Virus record (IMG/VR): IMGVR_UViG_3300017717_000035
Coordinates: 1 to 31,538 of that record
Direction: 5' to 3' (one strand)
Length of the DNA: 31,538 nt
From: a virus
Shown here: positions 14,160 through 22,759 of the stretch, piece after piece
Layout: each line of letters starts with the position of its first letter
How positions within the stretch are numbered: position 1 is the stretch's first letter
Translations under genes and position numbers: made by a program
Notes under the pieces: model-generated
What the model saw: only the letters and a program-made list of their open reading frames with translations
Told to the model about the DNA's origin: nothing
Database searches by the model: none

Positions 14160-14169
14160 GATTTAATCC

Positions 14170-15741
14170 ATGATGACTAACGATCAACGTGTAGCCCATA
14201 CATATGAAAAAATGGCAGCAGATCGAGATGTCTTTTTAACAAGAGCTAGATCAGCAGCAGAGCTGACTATCCCTACTCTAATGCCAAAGGATGGACACAA
14301 TGCCCATTCGCAGTTTGATACCCCTTATCAGGCTGTAGGCGCTAGAGGTGTTAATAACTTAGCATCGAAACTGTTAATGACTTTACTACCGCCAAACAGT
14401 CCTTTCTTTCGTTTAACGATAGATGACTTTGACTTAGTAGAGCTAGGCAGTAGTGCTAGGGGTCAGGCTGAAGAAGCCCTTGCTCGAATAGAAAGATCAG
14501 CAGCACAGGTAGTAGAAGCTAAAGCTATCCGTGTACCTGCTTTTGAAATGCTAAAACAACTCATTGTAAGCGGTAACGCCTTAATACATATGCCACCTAA
14601 AGGCGGTATGAAAGTATTTCGTTTAGATCGTTTTGTCGTTAGTCGAGACACAATGGGTAACATACTTAAAATCGTTGTTAAAGAATCTATAGCCTTTGAT
14701 GCTTTACCTAAAGAAGTTCAAAAAGCTTTGCTAGAGAACGAAGGTTATCAAGAAACAGCAGATAAGAAAGAGTGTGACCTATTTACCTGCGTTTATCGTG
14801 AAGGTAAAAAGTTTGTAGTACACCAAGAAGTACACGGTATACATATTCCTAAATCAGAAGGCTCGTACCCAGAAGATAAACTTCCTTGGTTAGCCTTACG
14901 GTTTGTTGCTGTAGACGGTGAAGATTACGGACGTTCTTTTGTAGAAGAATACATTGGTGATCTTAAATCATTAGAAGCTTTAACCAGAGCTATTGTAGAA
15001 GGCAGTGCAGCAAGTGCTAAACTTCTCTTTATGGTTAGACCTAATGGTACAACTAAGATACGCAACATTGCTGACTCACCTAACGGTGGTATCATCTCTG
15101 GTGATGCTAACGATGTGACAACGCTGCAAGCAAACAAGTTTAACGACTTCCGTGTTGCTCAAGAAACTATGCAAAAAATTACAGAGCGTTTGTCTTTTGC
15201 GTTCTTACTTAACAGTTCTGTCCAACGACAAGCTGAACGAGTGACAGCAGAAGAAGTACGCTACATGGCACAAGAATTAGAAACTTCTCTCGGTGGTATC
15301 TACTCAGTGCTCTCTCAAGAATTTCAACTCCCCCTAGTCAACCTTCTCTTAGGCAAAATGCAGAAAGAAGGTAAGATGCCAAAGTTCCCTAAAGACACGT
15401 TGAAGCCTCAGATCGTTACTGGTTTGGAAGCTCTTGGTCGAGGTCAAGACCTTAACAAACTTCAAGCGTTCTTACAAATGCTCCAACCTTTAGGACAGCA
15501 AATCATTGCACAAGAGATGAACGTAGATGATTACATTGATCGTCTAGCAGCTTCCCTTGGTATTGACACTCAAGGTTTAATCAAGTCACCTGAACAGAAA
15601 CAACAAGAGCAGCAAGCCCAACAGCAAATGATGCAACAACAACAGATGATGCAGATGGCTGAGAAAGTAGCCCCCACTGCTGTCAAAGGGATGGTTGATG
15701 GTCAAAACGCTGAAGCCGAAAGACAAGCTGAGGAGGAATAA
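14170..15741 (+). CDS. Portal (head-to-tail connector) protein, T7 gp8-like
   Basis: A 523-residue protein, close to the 536 of T7 gp8. The first third has the usual connector start (RARSAAELTIPTLMP, GARGVNNLASKLLMTLLPPNSPFF), and the middle has the stem/wing segment with LPWLALRF and YGRSFVEEYIGDLKSLE. The clip-crown part has RQAERVTAEEVRYMAQELE...LGGIYSVLSQEFQLPLV (about 355-395). The C-terminus is a Gln/Met-rich run (about 475-500) with a charged end. As a dodecamer it forms the DNA channel and docks terminase and tail. ATG 14170 and 14173 are adjacent possible starts. The stop shares a base with the lysozyme-like gene. Confidence 0.95.
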   Translation: MMTNDQRVAHTYEKMAADRDVFLTRARSAAELTIPTLMPKDGHNAHSQFDTPYQAVGARGVNNLASKLLMTLLPPNSPFFRLTIDDFDLVELGSSARGQAEEALARIERSAAQVVEAKAIRVPAFEMLKQLIVSGNALIHMPPKGGMKVFRLDRFVVSRDTMGNILKIVVKESIAFDALPKEVQKALLENEGYQETADKKECDLFTCVYREGKKFVVHQEVHGIHIPKSEGSYPEDKLPWLALRFVAVDGEDYGRSFVEEYIGDLKSLEALTRAIVEGSAASAKLLFMVRPNGTTKIRNIADSPNGGIISGDANDVTTLQANKFNDFRVAQETMQKITERLSFAFLLNSSVQRQAERVTAEEVRYMAQELETSLGGIYSVLSQEFQLPLVNLLLGKMQKEGKMPKFPKDTLKPQIVTGLEALGRGQDLNKLQAFLQMLQPLGQQIIAQEMNVDDYIDRLAASLGIDTQGLIKSPEQKQQEQQAQQQMMQQQQMMQMAEKVAPTAVKGMVDGQNAEAERQAEEE

Positions 15742-16562
15742 TGAATGATTCTTTACAGCCTATCGTTGATGGTTTTTTAAATGGTGGAGCTATACCCACG
15801 CCTGAAGAGGGTGTGCAAGCAGTTCAGGAAGTAGCAGCCAACCCTCATGTTCAGCAAGGACTACAAGCGGTAGCGCAAGCAGCATCGCCGCAGCCTGAAG
15901 CTGAACCAGTAGTTGAGGAAGAGGTTGAAACTCAAGCCGAAGTAGTTGAGCCTAACCCACACGAAGACTTCTATCTTCTCATAGGTAAACACGCAGAGTC
16001 TGACCATGGTGATGAACCTATACGTACACACGATGCAAGAGAAAAAGGTTTGCCTGAAGAAGAGCGAACTTATGACATAGGTTACGGACACAAAATCAAA
16101 GACGATGAGTGGACTTCAGGTATGATACACGGGATACCGTTTGTTGACGGTGAAGGTAACTACCTAGCCCTAACTGAAGAACAGAAGCAAGAGATACTGA
16201 CTGCTGATATGAAAGCTGAATCAGACCTTGCTAGGAAAGTTTGGGATAAGAAGTTAAAAGCTCAGGGCAGTAGTTGGGATAAGTTAGATATACGCTACCG
16301 CTACGCCTTAACATCGTTAGCCTATAACGTAGGCGGCAGTAAAGCAGGTTCACAATGGAACGCTGTAATACCAGCCGCAATCAATAGAGATGTAAAAGAG
16401 TTTGCCAAACAGCTTAGACGGCAGGATAATAAAAAATATACAGCAGGTATGGATAACAGAGTCCTTAAAGAATTGTTTTATGCAATGCTTATTAGGAATG
16501 CCTCAGAGGTGTCTGATGTCTTACCCCTAGCTGATGCTAATCAAGCTGGCGTACCCTTATAA
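15741..16562 (+). CDS. Lysozyme-like (GH24-type) protein in the virion operon
   Basis: A 273-residue protein coupled to the portal gene by a one-base overlap (TAATG). Residues 1-72 are disordered, Ala/Gln/Glu/Val-rich (PVVEEEVETQAEVVE). From about 73 the chain resembles phage-type lysozymes: FYLLIGKHAES with candidate catalytic Glu86, then YDIGYGHKI (111-119) matching the T4 lysozyme TIGIGH strand, LTSLAYNVG (190-198) like the family LxxxxYNxG, and YTAGMDNRVLKELF near the end. No signal peptide or membrane span. It should cut peptidoglycan, either as a virion component during entry or as the late endolysin. T7 has no gene here, and the T7 amidase gp3.5 was not found in this window. The exact glycosidase family is not certain. 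Confidence 0.72.
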   Translation: MNDSLQPIVDGFLNGGAIPTPEEGVQAVQEVAANPHVQQGLQAVAQAASPQPEAEPVVEEEVETQAEVVEPNPHEDFYLLIGKHAESDHGDEPIRTHDAREKGLPEEERTYDIGYGHKIKDDEWTSGMIHGIPFVDGEGNYLALTEEQKQEILTADMKAESDLARKVWDKKLKAQGSSWDKLDIRYRYALTSLAYNVGGSKAGSQWNAVIPAAINRDVKEFAKQLRRQDNKKYTAGMDNRVLKELFYAMLIRNASEVSDVLPLADANQAGVPL

Positions 16563-16581
16563 TTTTAACAGAGAGACTATT

Positions 16582-17364
16582 ATGGAACAATTATCAACAA
16601 ATACAGATACACCTGAGAGCGCAGAGGCACAGGCAGCACACGAAGAAGAAATGATTAAAGTTGCTGAAGGGTTAGAACAAAGTAATGACCCTGATCGCCC
16701 TGATTGGCTTCCAGAGAAATTTAAGTCTGCCGAAGACATGGCTCAGGCATACGCTAACCTTGAAAAGAAAATGGGTAGCCCTGAAGAAGTAACCGAAGAA
16801 GTACAGGAAGAAGTTGTCGAAGAAGATAACGCCCCCAGTGCTAACGAAGTTGCTGATGTTATTAATAAGACAGGCTTAGACTACGACTCAATGCAAACTG
16901 AGTACAACGAAACAGGGGAACTTTCTCAAGCTACTATGGACAGTTTAGCTGAGAAAGGTTTTTCTAACGAATTGGTAGATAGTTGGGTTAAGGGACAGCA
17001 ATCCCTCCTTAACAACTACCAAAATGAAGTCTACAGTAGTGTAGGCGGACAAGAAGCTTATAGCGAAATGCAAAGCTGGGCAGCAGATAATCTTAGTGAT
17101 TCTGAAATCCAAGCCTTTGACCGAGCTGTAACTTCGGGAGATATAGGATTAGTTAAGTTAGCGGTAAGTGGTTTACAAACCAAGTATCAAGCTGCTGAAG
17201 GGTCAGACCCCTCGTTATTAACGCAGGGACAATCTACCAATTCAACAGGTGGTGTGTACAACTCGTGGGCTGAAGTTAATTCAGCAATGAGTGATGCCCG
17301 ATACGAAAGTGATGTCGCATATCGCCAACAGGTTTCTGCCAAACTTGGTAGAAGCCAACTATAA
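16582..17364 (+). CDS. Capsid assembly scaffolding protein, T7 gp9-like
   Basis: A 260-residue acidic, helical protein from ATG 16582 (AGAGAGA upstream); a frame from 16534 overlaps the lysozyme-like gene and is rejected. The family marker is the RPDWLPEKFKSAEDMAQAYANL segment (about 38-59), followed by a Glu/Val-rich linker (VTEEVQEEVVEED) and long helices; the C-terminus is basic (RQQVSAKLGRSQL), as expected for contact with the coat. It directs prohead assembly and leaves the shell before maturation. It lies immediately before the terminator and capsid gene, in T7 order. Confidence 0.88.
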   Translation: MEQLSTNTDTPESAEAQAAHEEEMIKVAEGLEQSNDPDRPDWLPEKFKSAEDMAQAYANLEKKMGSPEEVTEEVQEEVVEEDNAPSANEVADVINKTGLDYDSMQTEYNETGELSQATMDSLAEKGFSNELVDSWVKGQQSLLNNYQNEVYSSVGGQEAYSEMQSWAADNLSDSEIQAFDRAVTSGDIGLVKLAVSGLQTKYQAAEGSDPSLLTQGQSTNSTGGVYNSWAEVNSAMSDARYESDVAYRQQVSAKLGRSQL

Positions 17365-17374
17365 TAGTCTCTTT

Positions 17375-17395
17375 GCCCTCTTCGGAGGGCTTTTT
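17375..17395 (+). terminator. Rho-independent terminator between scaffold and capsid genes
   Basis: GCCCTC (17375-17380) and GAGGGC (17385-17390) form a perfect six-pair stem closed by a UUCG tetraloop and followed by five T residues. It starts ten bases after the scaffold stop. T7 has no terminator at this point, so capsid transcription here must come from read-through or from a start in the 135-base leader downstream. Confidence 0.85.
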
Positions 17396-17418
17396 AATTC
17401 CAAAAGTACAACAACACG

Positions 17419-17438
17419 TAATACTATTACCTTTGACC
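17419..17438 (+). promoter_or_regulatory. Weak candidate promoter in the capsid leader
   Basis: The leader between terminator and capsid start (17396-17530) contains no ORF. Its sequence at 17419 starts TAATACTATTAC, which shares the TAATAC head and about 13 of 20 positions with the T7 class III promoter but only about 8 of 24 with this phage's own repeat. T7 places a strong promoter here. The motif may be chance; the case rests on position after a terminator. Confidence 0.2.
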
Positions 17439-17530
17439 CTCCGAGGAGGATAATCTCAGAGAACGCATGAGTGTTAAGTGACTGAGTAGAATATCAATCA
17501 TTTAAACATTTAACTAAAAGGTAAAACATT

Positions 17531-18520
17531 ATGACTGATTACAATGGTGCGAATACTGGTGCAGTATCTCGCTTAGGTCAAGTAAACGGAGCGAATGATG
17601 CAAAGGCGTTGTTCCTCAAAGTATTTGCTGGTGAAGTATTAACAGCGTTTAACACTAACAACATCGGTATGGGTCTACATCGTGTACGAACTATCTCTAG
17701 TGGTAAGTCGGCACAATTCCCATTAACAGGTTTGTCATCCACCGCAACTTTAGTGGCTGGTGATGAGCTTGTGCCTACAGCTATCAACCACAATGAGAAA
17801 ATCATTACTGTAGACGACTTGCTTACAAGTTCTGCTTTCGTAGCAAAGATTGATGAAGCAATGAACCACTACGATGTACGTTCAATTTACTCAACTGAAA
17901 TTGGTAACGCATTAGCTAAAGCTGCTGACCAAGCAATCTTTAAGTCTGTTGCGAACGCTTCTGTTGGTAAAGATAACGCTAACGCAGCCTTACCACAAGC
18001 TGATAGCTCTGCTACTTCAGGTGCAACTATTGAAACTGGTTCTGCTACACCTTCGGGCTCAACAATCGCAGATAAATTGTTTGACGCACTTCAAACTTTA
18101 GACTCTAAGAACATCACAGGTGAGCGTAGTATTGTTGTAACTCCAGCAGTCTACTACTCATTGTTCAAAGGTACAACTGCTAACCAAGCTGGCTTTATGT
18201 CATCTGACTTCGGTTCTGGCGGTAACGCTAACACTGGTACTGTACCAATGATCGGCGGTGCTAAAGTCTATATGTCTAACAACCTACCTACTGAAGCTAC
18301 TGCTGGTTATAACCACGGTGCTGGTAGTGCGACTGACGAAGACATCCAAGCATTAGTCTTCACTAAAGATGCTGCGGCAACAGTTAAGCTTCTTGATTTG
18401 GGCGTTGAATCTGAATATCTAATTCAGAACCAAGGTACATTGATGGTTGCTAAATATGCAATGGGACATGACGCTCTACGTGGCGAATGTGCTGTTCGAT
18501 TAGTAGAAGGTACTGCGTAA
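17531..18520 (+). CDS. Major capsid protein, T7 gp10-like
   Basis: A 329-residue protein from ATG 17531 with AAAAGG upstream; T7 gp10A has 345. The start VSRLGQVNGANDAKALFLKVFAGEVLTAF is typical of podovirus coat proteins. SGKSAQFPLTG and DDLLTSSAFVAKIDEAMNHYDVRS (E-loop and spine-helix region), ALAKAADQAIFKSV and RSIVVTPAVYYSLF follow, indicating the HK97 fold. Codon use looks regular and Ala/Thr/Gly-rich, as for a highly expressed gene. It is bracketed by two UUCG-loop terminators, which should make it a separate transcription unit. Confidence 0.95.
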   Translation: MTDYNGANTGAVSRLGQVNGANDAKALFLKVFAGEVLTAFNTNNIGMGLHRVRTISSGKSAQFPLTGLSSTATLVAGDELVPTAINHNEKIITVDDLLTSSAFVAKIDEAMNHYDVRSIYSTEIGNALAKAADQAIFKSVANASVGKDNANAALPQADSSATSGATIETGSATPSGSTIADKLFDALQTLDSKNITGERSIVVTPAVYYSLFKGTTANQAGFMSSDFGSGGNANTGTVPMIGGAKVYMSNNLPTEATAGYNHGAGSATDEDIQALVFTKDAAATVKLLDLGVESEYLIQNQGTLMVAKYAMGHDALRGECAVRLVEGTA

Positions 18521-18534
18521 GTAGTAACCCTTTT

Positions 18535-18573
18535 GAGAGCACCCCTTCGGGGGTGTTTCTCTCTTTATTTTTT
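18535..18573 (+). terminator. Rho-independent terminator after the capsid gene
   Basis: CACCCC (18540-18545) pairs with GGGGTG (18550-18555) around a UUCG tetraloop. The stem can extend through GAGAG (18535-18539) and CTCTC on the far side, and a T-rich tract follows to 18573. The position right after the major capsid gene equals the T-phi terminator of T7, which reduces but does not abolish read-through into the tail genes. Confidence 0.85.
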
Positions 18574-18586
18574 CATTGAGGTAAAA

Positions 18587-19210
18587 ATGACAACTCCAAC
18601 TACAAAACTGGAAGCAGTAAACACTATGCTGTCTACCATTGGCGAAGCGCCAGTGAATAGCTTATCATCTGGTCTAGTGGACGCTGAAACTGCTGAGACA
18701 ATCCTCAATAATGTTTCAAGAAGCGTTCAGTCACAAGGCTGGAACTTTAATTCAGAACCTGATTATACAGTAGCTGCCGATTCAGACGGCAACGTAGTCC
18801 TGCCAGCAGAAGTTGTAAGAGCAGACTTAGCTAAATCAGAAACCAAATACAGAAACTCTACCAACGAGTACGTGCAACGTGGCAACAAGATATATGACAA
18901 AGCAAAGCACACGTATAACATAGGCAAGGCACTTAAGCTCGATGTGGTAGTTTTATTAGATTTCACATTACTTCCTGAAGTAGCTAGACGCTACATTGCT
19001 GTCAGAGCATCTCGTATCTTTCAAGAACGAGTAGTAGGCTCTGATAAGCTATCAACAATGAACAGGAATGATGAACAACAAGCCCTTTATCATCTACAAG
19101 AAATGGAAGGTGATAACGGTGACTATAATATCTTTGATGATTATGGCACAGCGAGTGTGTTAGATCGTTCTATCGGAACAAAGGTGGTAACTAATGGCTC
19201 TAGTTTCTAA
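18587..19210 (+). CDS. Tail tubular protein A, T7 gp11-like
   Basis: A 207-residue protein starting at ATG 18587, just after GAGGTAAAA; the frame extends upstream through the terminator to 18533, which is rejected. Family features are KLEAVNTMLSTIGEAPVNSL at the start, VSRSVQSQGWNFN (about 43-55), the Tyr-rich middle and EVARRYIAVRASRIFQERVVGS. T7 gp11 has 196 residues. Twelve copies form the gatekeeper ring below the portal. It overlaps the next gene by 17 bases. Confidence 0.93.
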   Translation: MTTPTTKLEAVNTMLSTIGEAPVNSLSSGLVDAETAETILNNVSRSVQSQGWNFNSEPDYTVAADSDGNVVLPAEVVRADLAKSETKYRNSTNEYVQRGNKIYDKAKHTYNIGKALKLDVVVLLDFTLLPEVARRYIAVRASRIFQERVVGSDKLSTMNRNDEQQALYHLQEMEGDNGDYNIFDDYGTASVLDRSIGTKVVTNGSSF

Positions 19211-22200
19211 AAGTATTCCTAACCTCATCAATGGGGTATCGCAACAGCCCCCAGCCATACGGCTCGCAGGGCAAGCTGAAGTACAGGAAAACGGTTTTTC
19301 AGATGTTGTAGAGGGTTTAAAGAAACGACCTCCATCAAAATACTTAAACAAGCTAAAGAAAACAGACCCAGCAGGGACTACATACTTAAGCTCTACTGAA
19401 TTAAATAGATCGTTTTTCCATACATATAAAAGAAGTAATGATGAGCAGTACACAGTTGTCTTTGACCCTGTGCTCACTAAAATGTACGTCTATGATATTA
19501 GCGGTAATCTTCGCTATGAGTCTGGTTTAGCTAGTTGGGATGCGGACGGTGTTCAGATAGCTATCAACGCTGATAATACAGCGTTAGCGGCTTACTTTGG
19601 TAATAACGCCATAACCAGCGCTGACATAACAACCACTTCTGTGGCTGATTATACTTTCTTTGTAAATAAGAAAAAAACCATAGCAATAGATAACGCAACC
19701 CCTGATTTTGTAAGACCCTACGAAGCTCTTATCTATATGAAGATAATGAACTACGCTAAAGTTTACAAATGGAAAGTAAGTAGGGGCAACGACCCCCTAA
19801 CTTCTGCTGACGATACTTGGAGTGGGGTATACGGACAAGCTGAAACATTAGATGGGGGTGGGAACGATGCTCACCTAGAAGTAAAAGGTTTAAGGACAGG
19901 TACATTCTTTGATCTCACAATGGGCGGTGATACCGATGATGGGACAACTGGTGATACACATCTAGTAGCGGGTGATACTTTACAGAACCAAGTAGCTGTA
20001 AGCGAGTCGTCATTAACTGCACAAGGGCTTCAATCAAAAAGACAGACAGGTAATCCCTTTGTTGTCCTAGAAACTACACAAGCAAACGCTGCTGATTTTG
20101 ACATTCAAGTTACGGATGAAAATGGTGGTAATGATTTATTTGCTTTTAAAGATACGTGTACAAAATTTACTTCACTGCCTAACTTCTGTGTAGAAAACTT
20201 TACGATACAGGTGTCAGGTGATAACCAAAAGAAAGAAGATGATTTTTATGTTAAGTACGTAGGTAACAACACCACTGGCTCTTGGACTGAGTGCGCTAAA
20301 CCATCTCGTCCAAATGTACCAGTTTATCATAATCTTGACCAAACTACGATGCCTCACACGCTGAAGCAGAACGCCAATGGTAGCTTCTCTTTTACAGTAG
20401 GCTCTTGGGATGAAAGAAAATGTGGCGATGACGATACTAACCCTTTCCCAAGCTTTGTTGGTCAAACTATCAACGATGTGTTCTTTCACCGTAACCGCTT
20501 AGGTTTTCTTTCAAATGAGAACGTGATCTTTAGTGAAGCTAGTAGCTACTTTAACTTCTTCCGAGTAACGGTAAGAAGCTTGCTTGACTCAGCTCCTATT
20601 GATGTAGCAGTTAGTCAGAATCAAGTATCTATATTAAAACATGCGATACCTTATCAAGAACAGTTATTAATGTTCTCTGACTTAAACCAATTCTCTTTGT
20701 CGTCAGATAGTCTTCTTACGCCCTCAGAGGTTGCTATAGATACCTCAACAAAGTTTGAGTGTGATCTAACAAGCAAGCCAGCATCAGCAGGTAAGACAGT
20801 ATTCTTTGCTACCAGCGATGTAAACTCAGCAGGTGTAAGAGAGTATGTCACGGACGCTAACTTAGAGATTAATGATGCTCCTTTAATAACTGCACACATA
20901 CCTTCTTATATTGAGGGTAATATCAGAGAGATGGTAGCATCGACAAACTTAGATATGCTAGTCTGTTTGACAACAGGCAATAAGAAAGAAATTTATGTCT
21001 ATAAATGGTACGAACCAGCAAAAGAAAGGTTACAAAGCTCATGGTCTAAGTTTACTTTTGATTCAGACATAGCCCACGTTTCTTTTAATAACTCGGTTCT
21101 TAACATTGTATTCTCAGATGCAAGGTTTGAGAAAATGGATTTAAGCCCTGTTACTGACAATACGGCTGTGTCTTACTTTGTTAAGTCTAATACGCCTACG
21201 TCTAGTTTGACAACCTTAGGCACGTACACACACGTTCTTTTCACAGGGTCACCTATCTACTGGACTTATACTGGTTATTCTGCGTCAGGTGCACAACCAG
21301 CGAGCTCTACTTTCGGAGCACAAAGCAGTATTAAGTTTAAACAGGTACAAAAGATTAAGGCAATGAATCACGCCTCTAGTCCAATCAGCTTTCAAAAAGC
21401 TTGGATTCAAATAGAGGTTGATAATTCAGCTTTAAGTAGTAATTCTGGACAAATCTCAATTTCTGATTTACCTTCGACAATTACTGTTGGTGGCGTAGAT
21501 GTGGAAGTTAAAGATTCCACGACTGTGGGAAGCAACTACACAGGCTCTGCTGAGACATTCTTTAGAGCTGCCCGTGGTGCTTCTACAGTTGTATTTCAAC
21601 AATACATAACACAAACAGCACACGACTCTTTGTGGTCTACAGTGCCGCAACAGATAAAGCTAAATATACCTGATACTGTGATATCTCAAACTGGGGTTTT
21701 ACTTGACCACTTACAAACAATAAACACAGCTAATGATTTGGCGGCTATACAAAGCCAGTACACTCCGACAGCGGATACCCAATACATAGACCATAAAGGT
21801 GGTCTAATTGCTACAGGTTCACCTGCTGACGGCTCTGAGATATATACTTATCTTGCAGGTACACATACCTTAGCTGATGGTACATCTCAAAGTAACTTTG
21901 TTAGTGTAGGTGAGCCTTACAACTTCAAGTATCAGCTATCTGAGCAAGTCTTCAGACCTTCAGAAAACGATTCTAGTCAAATAGCTAGGTTTCAACTAAA
22001 GAACATGAACTTCCACTACAGCAATACTGGAGCGTTTGATGTTACGGTAGCTGCTACGGGGCGTGACCCCAGAGTTACCACCTTCACTGGTCGTATCTTA
22101 GGTGGTGAAGATAACGTGTTAGGCTTTACTTCAACCGTAGATAAAGGCTCATTTAAAGTAGGTGTTCAATCACAAGCTAAAGAAGTAGCTATTACAATTA

Positions 22201-22280
22201 ACAACAACAGCCATAAACCATGTGCGTTCCAAAGCGCAGAGTGGGAAGGTGAGATACAATTTAGAGGGAAGAGAATATGA
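19194..22280 (+). CDS. Tail tubular protein B (nozzle), T7 gp12-like
   Basis: A 1028-residue protein, considerably longer than the 794 of T7 gp12. The N-terminus is diagnostic: SKSIPNLINGVSQQPPAIRLAGQAEVQENG...GLKKRPPSKYL. Around 420-500 comes the conserved beta-propeller part (NDVFFHRNRLGFLSNENVIFSEASSYFNFF) and ILKHAIPYQEQLLMFSDLNQFSLS. Extra length lies mostly in Gly/Asp/Thr-rich stretches near 200-330 and in the second half, probably surface loops or added beta domains. It forms the hexameric nozzle below gp11. The stop overlaps the gp13-like start as ATGA. Confidence 0.93.
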   Translation: MALVSKSIPNLINGVSQQPPAIRLAGQAEVQENGFSDVVEGLKKRPPSKYLNKLKKTDPAGTTYLSSTELNRSFFHTYKRSNDEQYTVVFDPVLTKMYVYDISGNLRYESGLASWDADGVQIAINADNTALAAYFGNNAITSADITTTSVADYTFFVNKKKTIAIDNATPDFVRPYEALIYMKIMNYAKVYKWKVSRGNDPLTSADDTWSGVYGQAETLDGGGNDAHLEVKGLRTGTFFDLTMGGDTDDGTTGDTHLVAGDTLQNQVAVSESSLTAQGLQSKRQTGNPFVVLETTQANAADFDIQVTDENGGNDLFAFKDTCTKFTSLPNFCVENFTIQVSGDNQKKEDDFYVKYVGNNTTGSWTECAKPSRPNVPVYHNLDQTTMPHTLKQNANGSFSFTVGSWDERKCGDDDTNPFPSFVGQTINDVFFHRNRLGFLSNENVIFSEASSYFNFFRVTVRSLLDSAPIDVAVSQNQVSILKHAIPYQEQLLMFSDLNQFSLSSDSLLTPSEVAIDTSTKFECDLTSKPASAGKTVFFATSDVNSAGVREYVTDANLEINDAPLITAHIPSYIEGNIREMVASTNLDMLVCLTTGNKKEIYVYKWYEPAKERLQSSWSKFTFDSDIAHVSFNNSVLNIVFSDARFEKMDLSPVTDNTAVSYFVKSNTPTSSLTTLGTYTHVLFTGSPIYWTYTGYSASGAQPASSTFGAQSSIKFKQVQKIKAMNHASSPISFQKAWIQIEVDNSALSSNSGQISISDLPSTITVGGVDVEVKDSTTVGSNYTGSAETFFRAARGASTVVFQQYITQTAHDSLWSTVPQQIKLNIPDTVISQTGVLLDHLQTINTANDLAAIQSQYTPTADTQYIDHKGGLIATGSPADGSEIYTYLAGTHTLADGTSQSNFVSVGEPYNFKYQLSEQVFRPSENDSSQIARFQLKNMNFHYSNTGAFDVTVAATGRDPRVTTFTGRILGGEDNVLGFTSTVDKGSFKVGVQSQAKEVAITINNNSHKPCAFQSAEWEGEIQFRGKRI

Positions 22281-22759
22281 CACATCATTACAGACCCGCA
22301 AGGTTCGAGGACTGCCGTGAGATGGCTCCTAATATGCGTTCACAAGACGCTGACGAGGTGTTAGCCAGTCACGGCTGGACTCCACTACAAGCTCTACAGG
22401 AGTCATACAGGCTCTCTAGTGGCAGCTCTGAGTGCAACAGTATCATCCATGAGGATGGGAGCGTTGTGGGTATGTTTGGTGTGGCAGATCAAGGTGCTTA
22501 TGCAATGCCTTGGTTATTAGGTGCTGATAAAATGCTCGAAACTAGATACGAGTTCATTCCTCAAGCTATTGAGTGGGTGAAGCGTATGAGTATACAGCAC
22601 CCTCTACTCTTTAACTTTGTACATAAAGATAACACGGTAGCGATCAGGTGGCTCAAGTCGTTAGGATTTGAGTTTATAAAAGAAATAGAAGAATATGGGG
22701 TGGGTAAAAAACCCTTTATTCAATTTGTGAGGATAAACAAATGTGTCCACCTTTACTAG
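22277..22759 (+). CDS. Internal virion protein A, T7 gp13-like
   Basis: A 160-residue protein of N-acetyltransferase-like fold. It begins with RPARFEDCREMAPNMR, has SIIHEDGSVVGMFGV as the central strands and ends with LLFNFVHKDNTVAIRWLKSLGFEFIKE, matching the T7 gp13 segment around NFVWVGNTSHIRFLKTIG. T7 gp13 is needed for incorporation of the core proteins; no acetyltransferase activity should be assumed. It sits between nozzle and gp14-like genes, in the T7 position, and overlaps the next gene by 19 bases. Confidence 0.85.
   Translation: MTHHYRPARFEDCREMAPNMRSQDADEVLASHGWTPLQALQESYRLSSGSSECNSIIHEDGSVVGMFGVADQGAYAMPWLLGADKMLETRYEFIPQAIEWVKRMSIQHPLLFNFVHKDNTVAIRWLKSLGFEFIKEIEEYGVGKKPFIQFVRINKCVHLY

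Noticed and set aside
17396-17530. Sigma-70 promoter in the capsid leader (TTGACC with GATAAT)
   Set aside because: The two boxes are only about ten bases apart, too close for a sigma-70 promoter.
22295-22320. GGTTCGAGG resembling a tRNA T-arm or attachment core
   Set aside because: Flanking bases cannot form the T-stem, no acceptor or anticodon arms are present, and it encodes conserved residues of the gp13-like protein.
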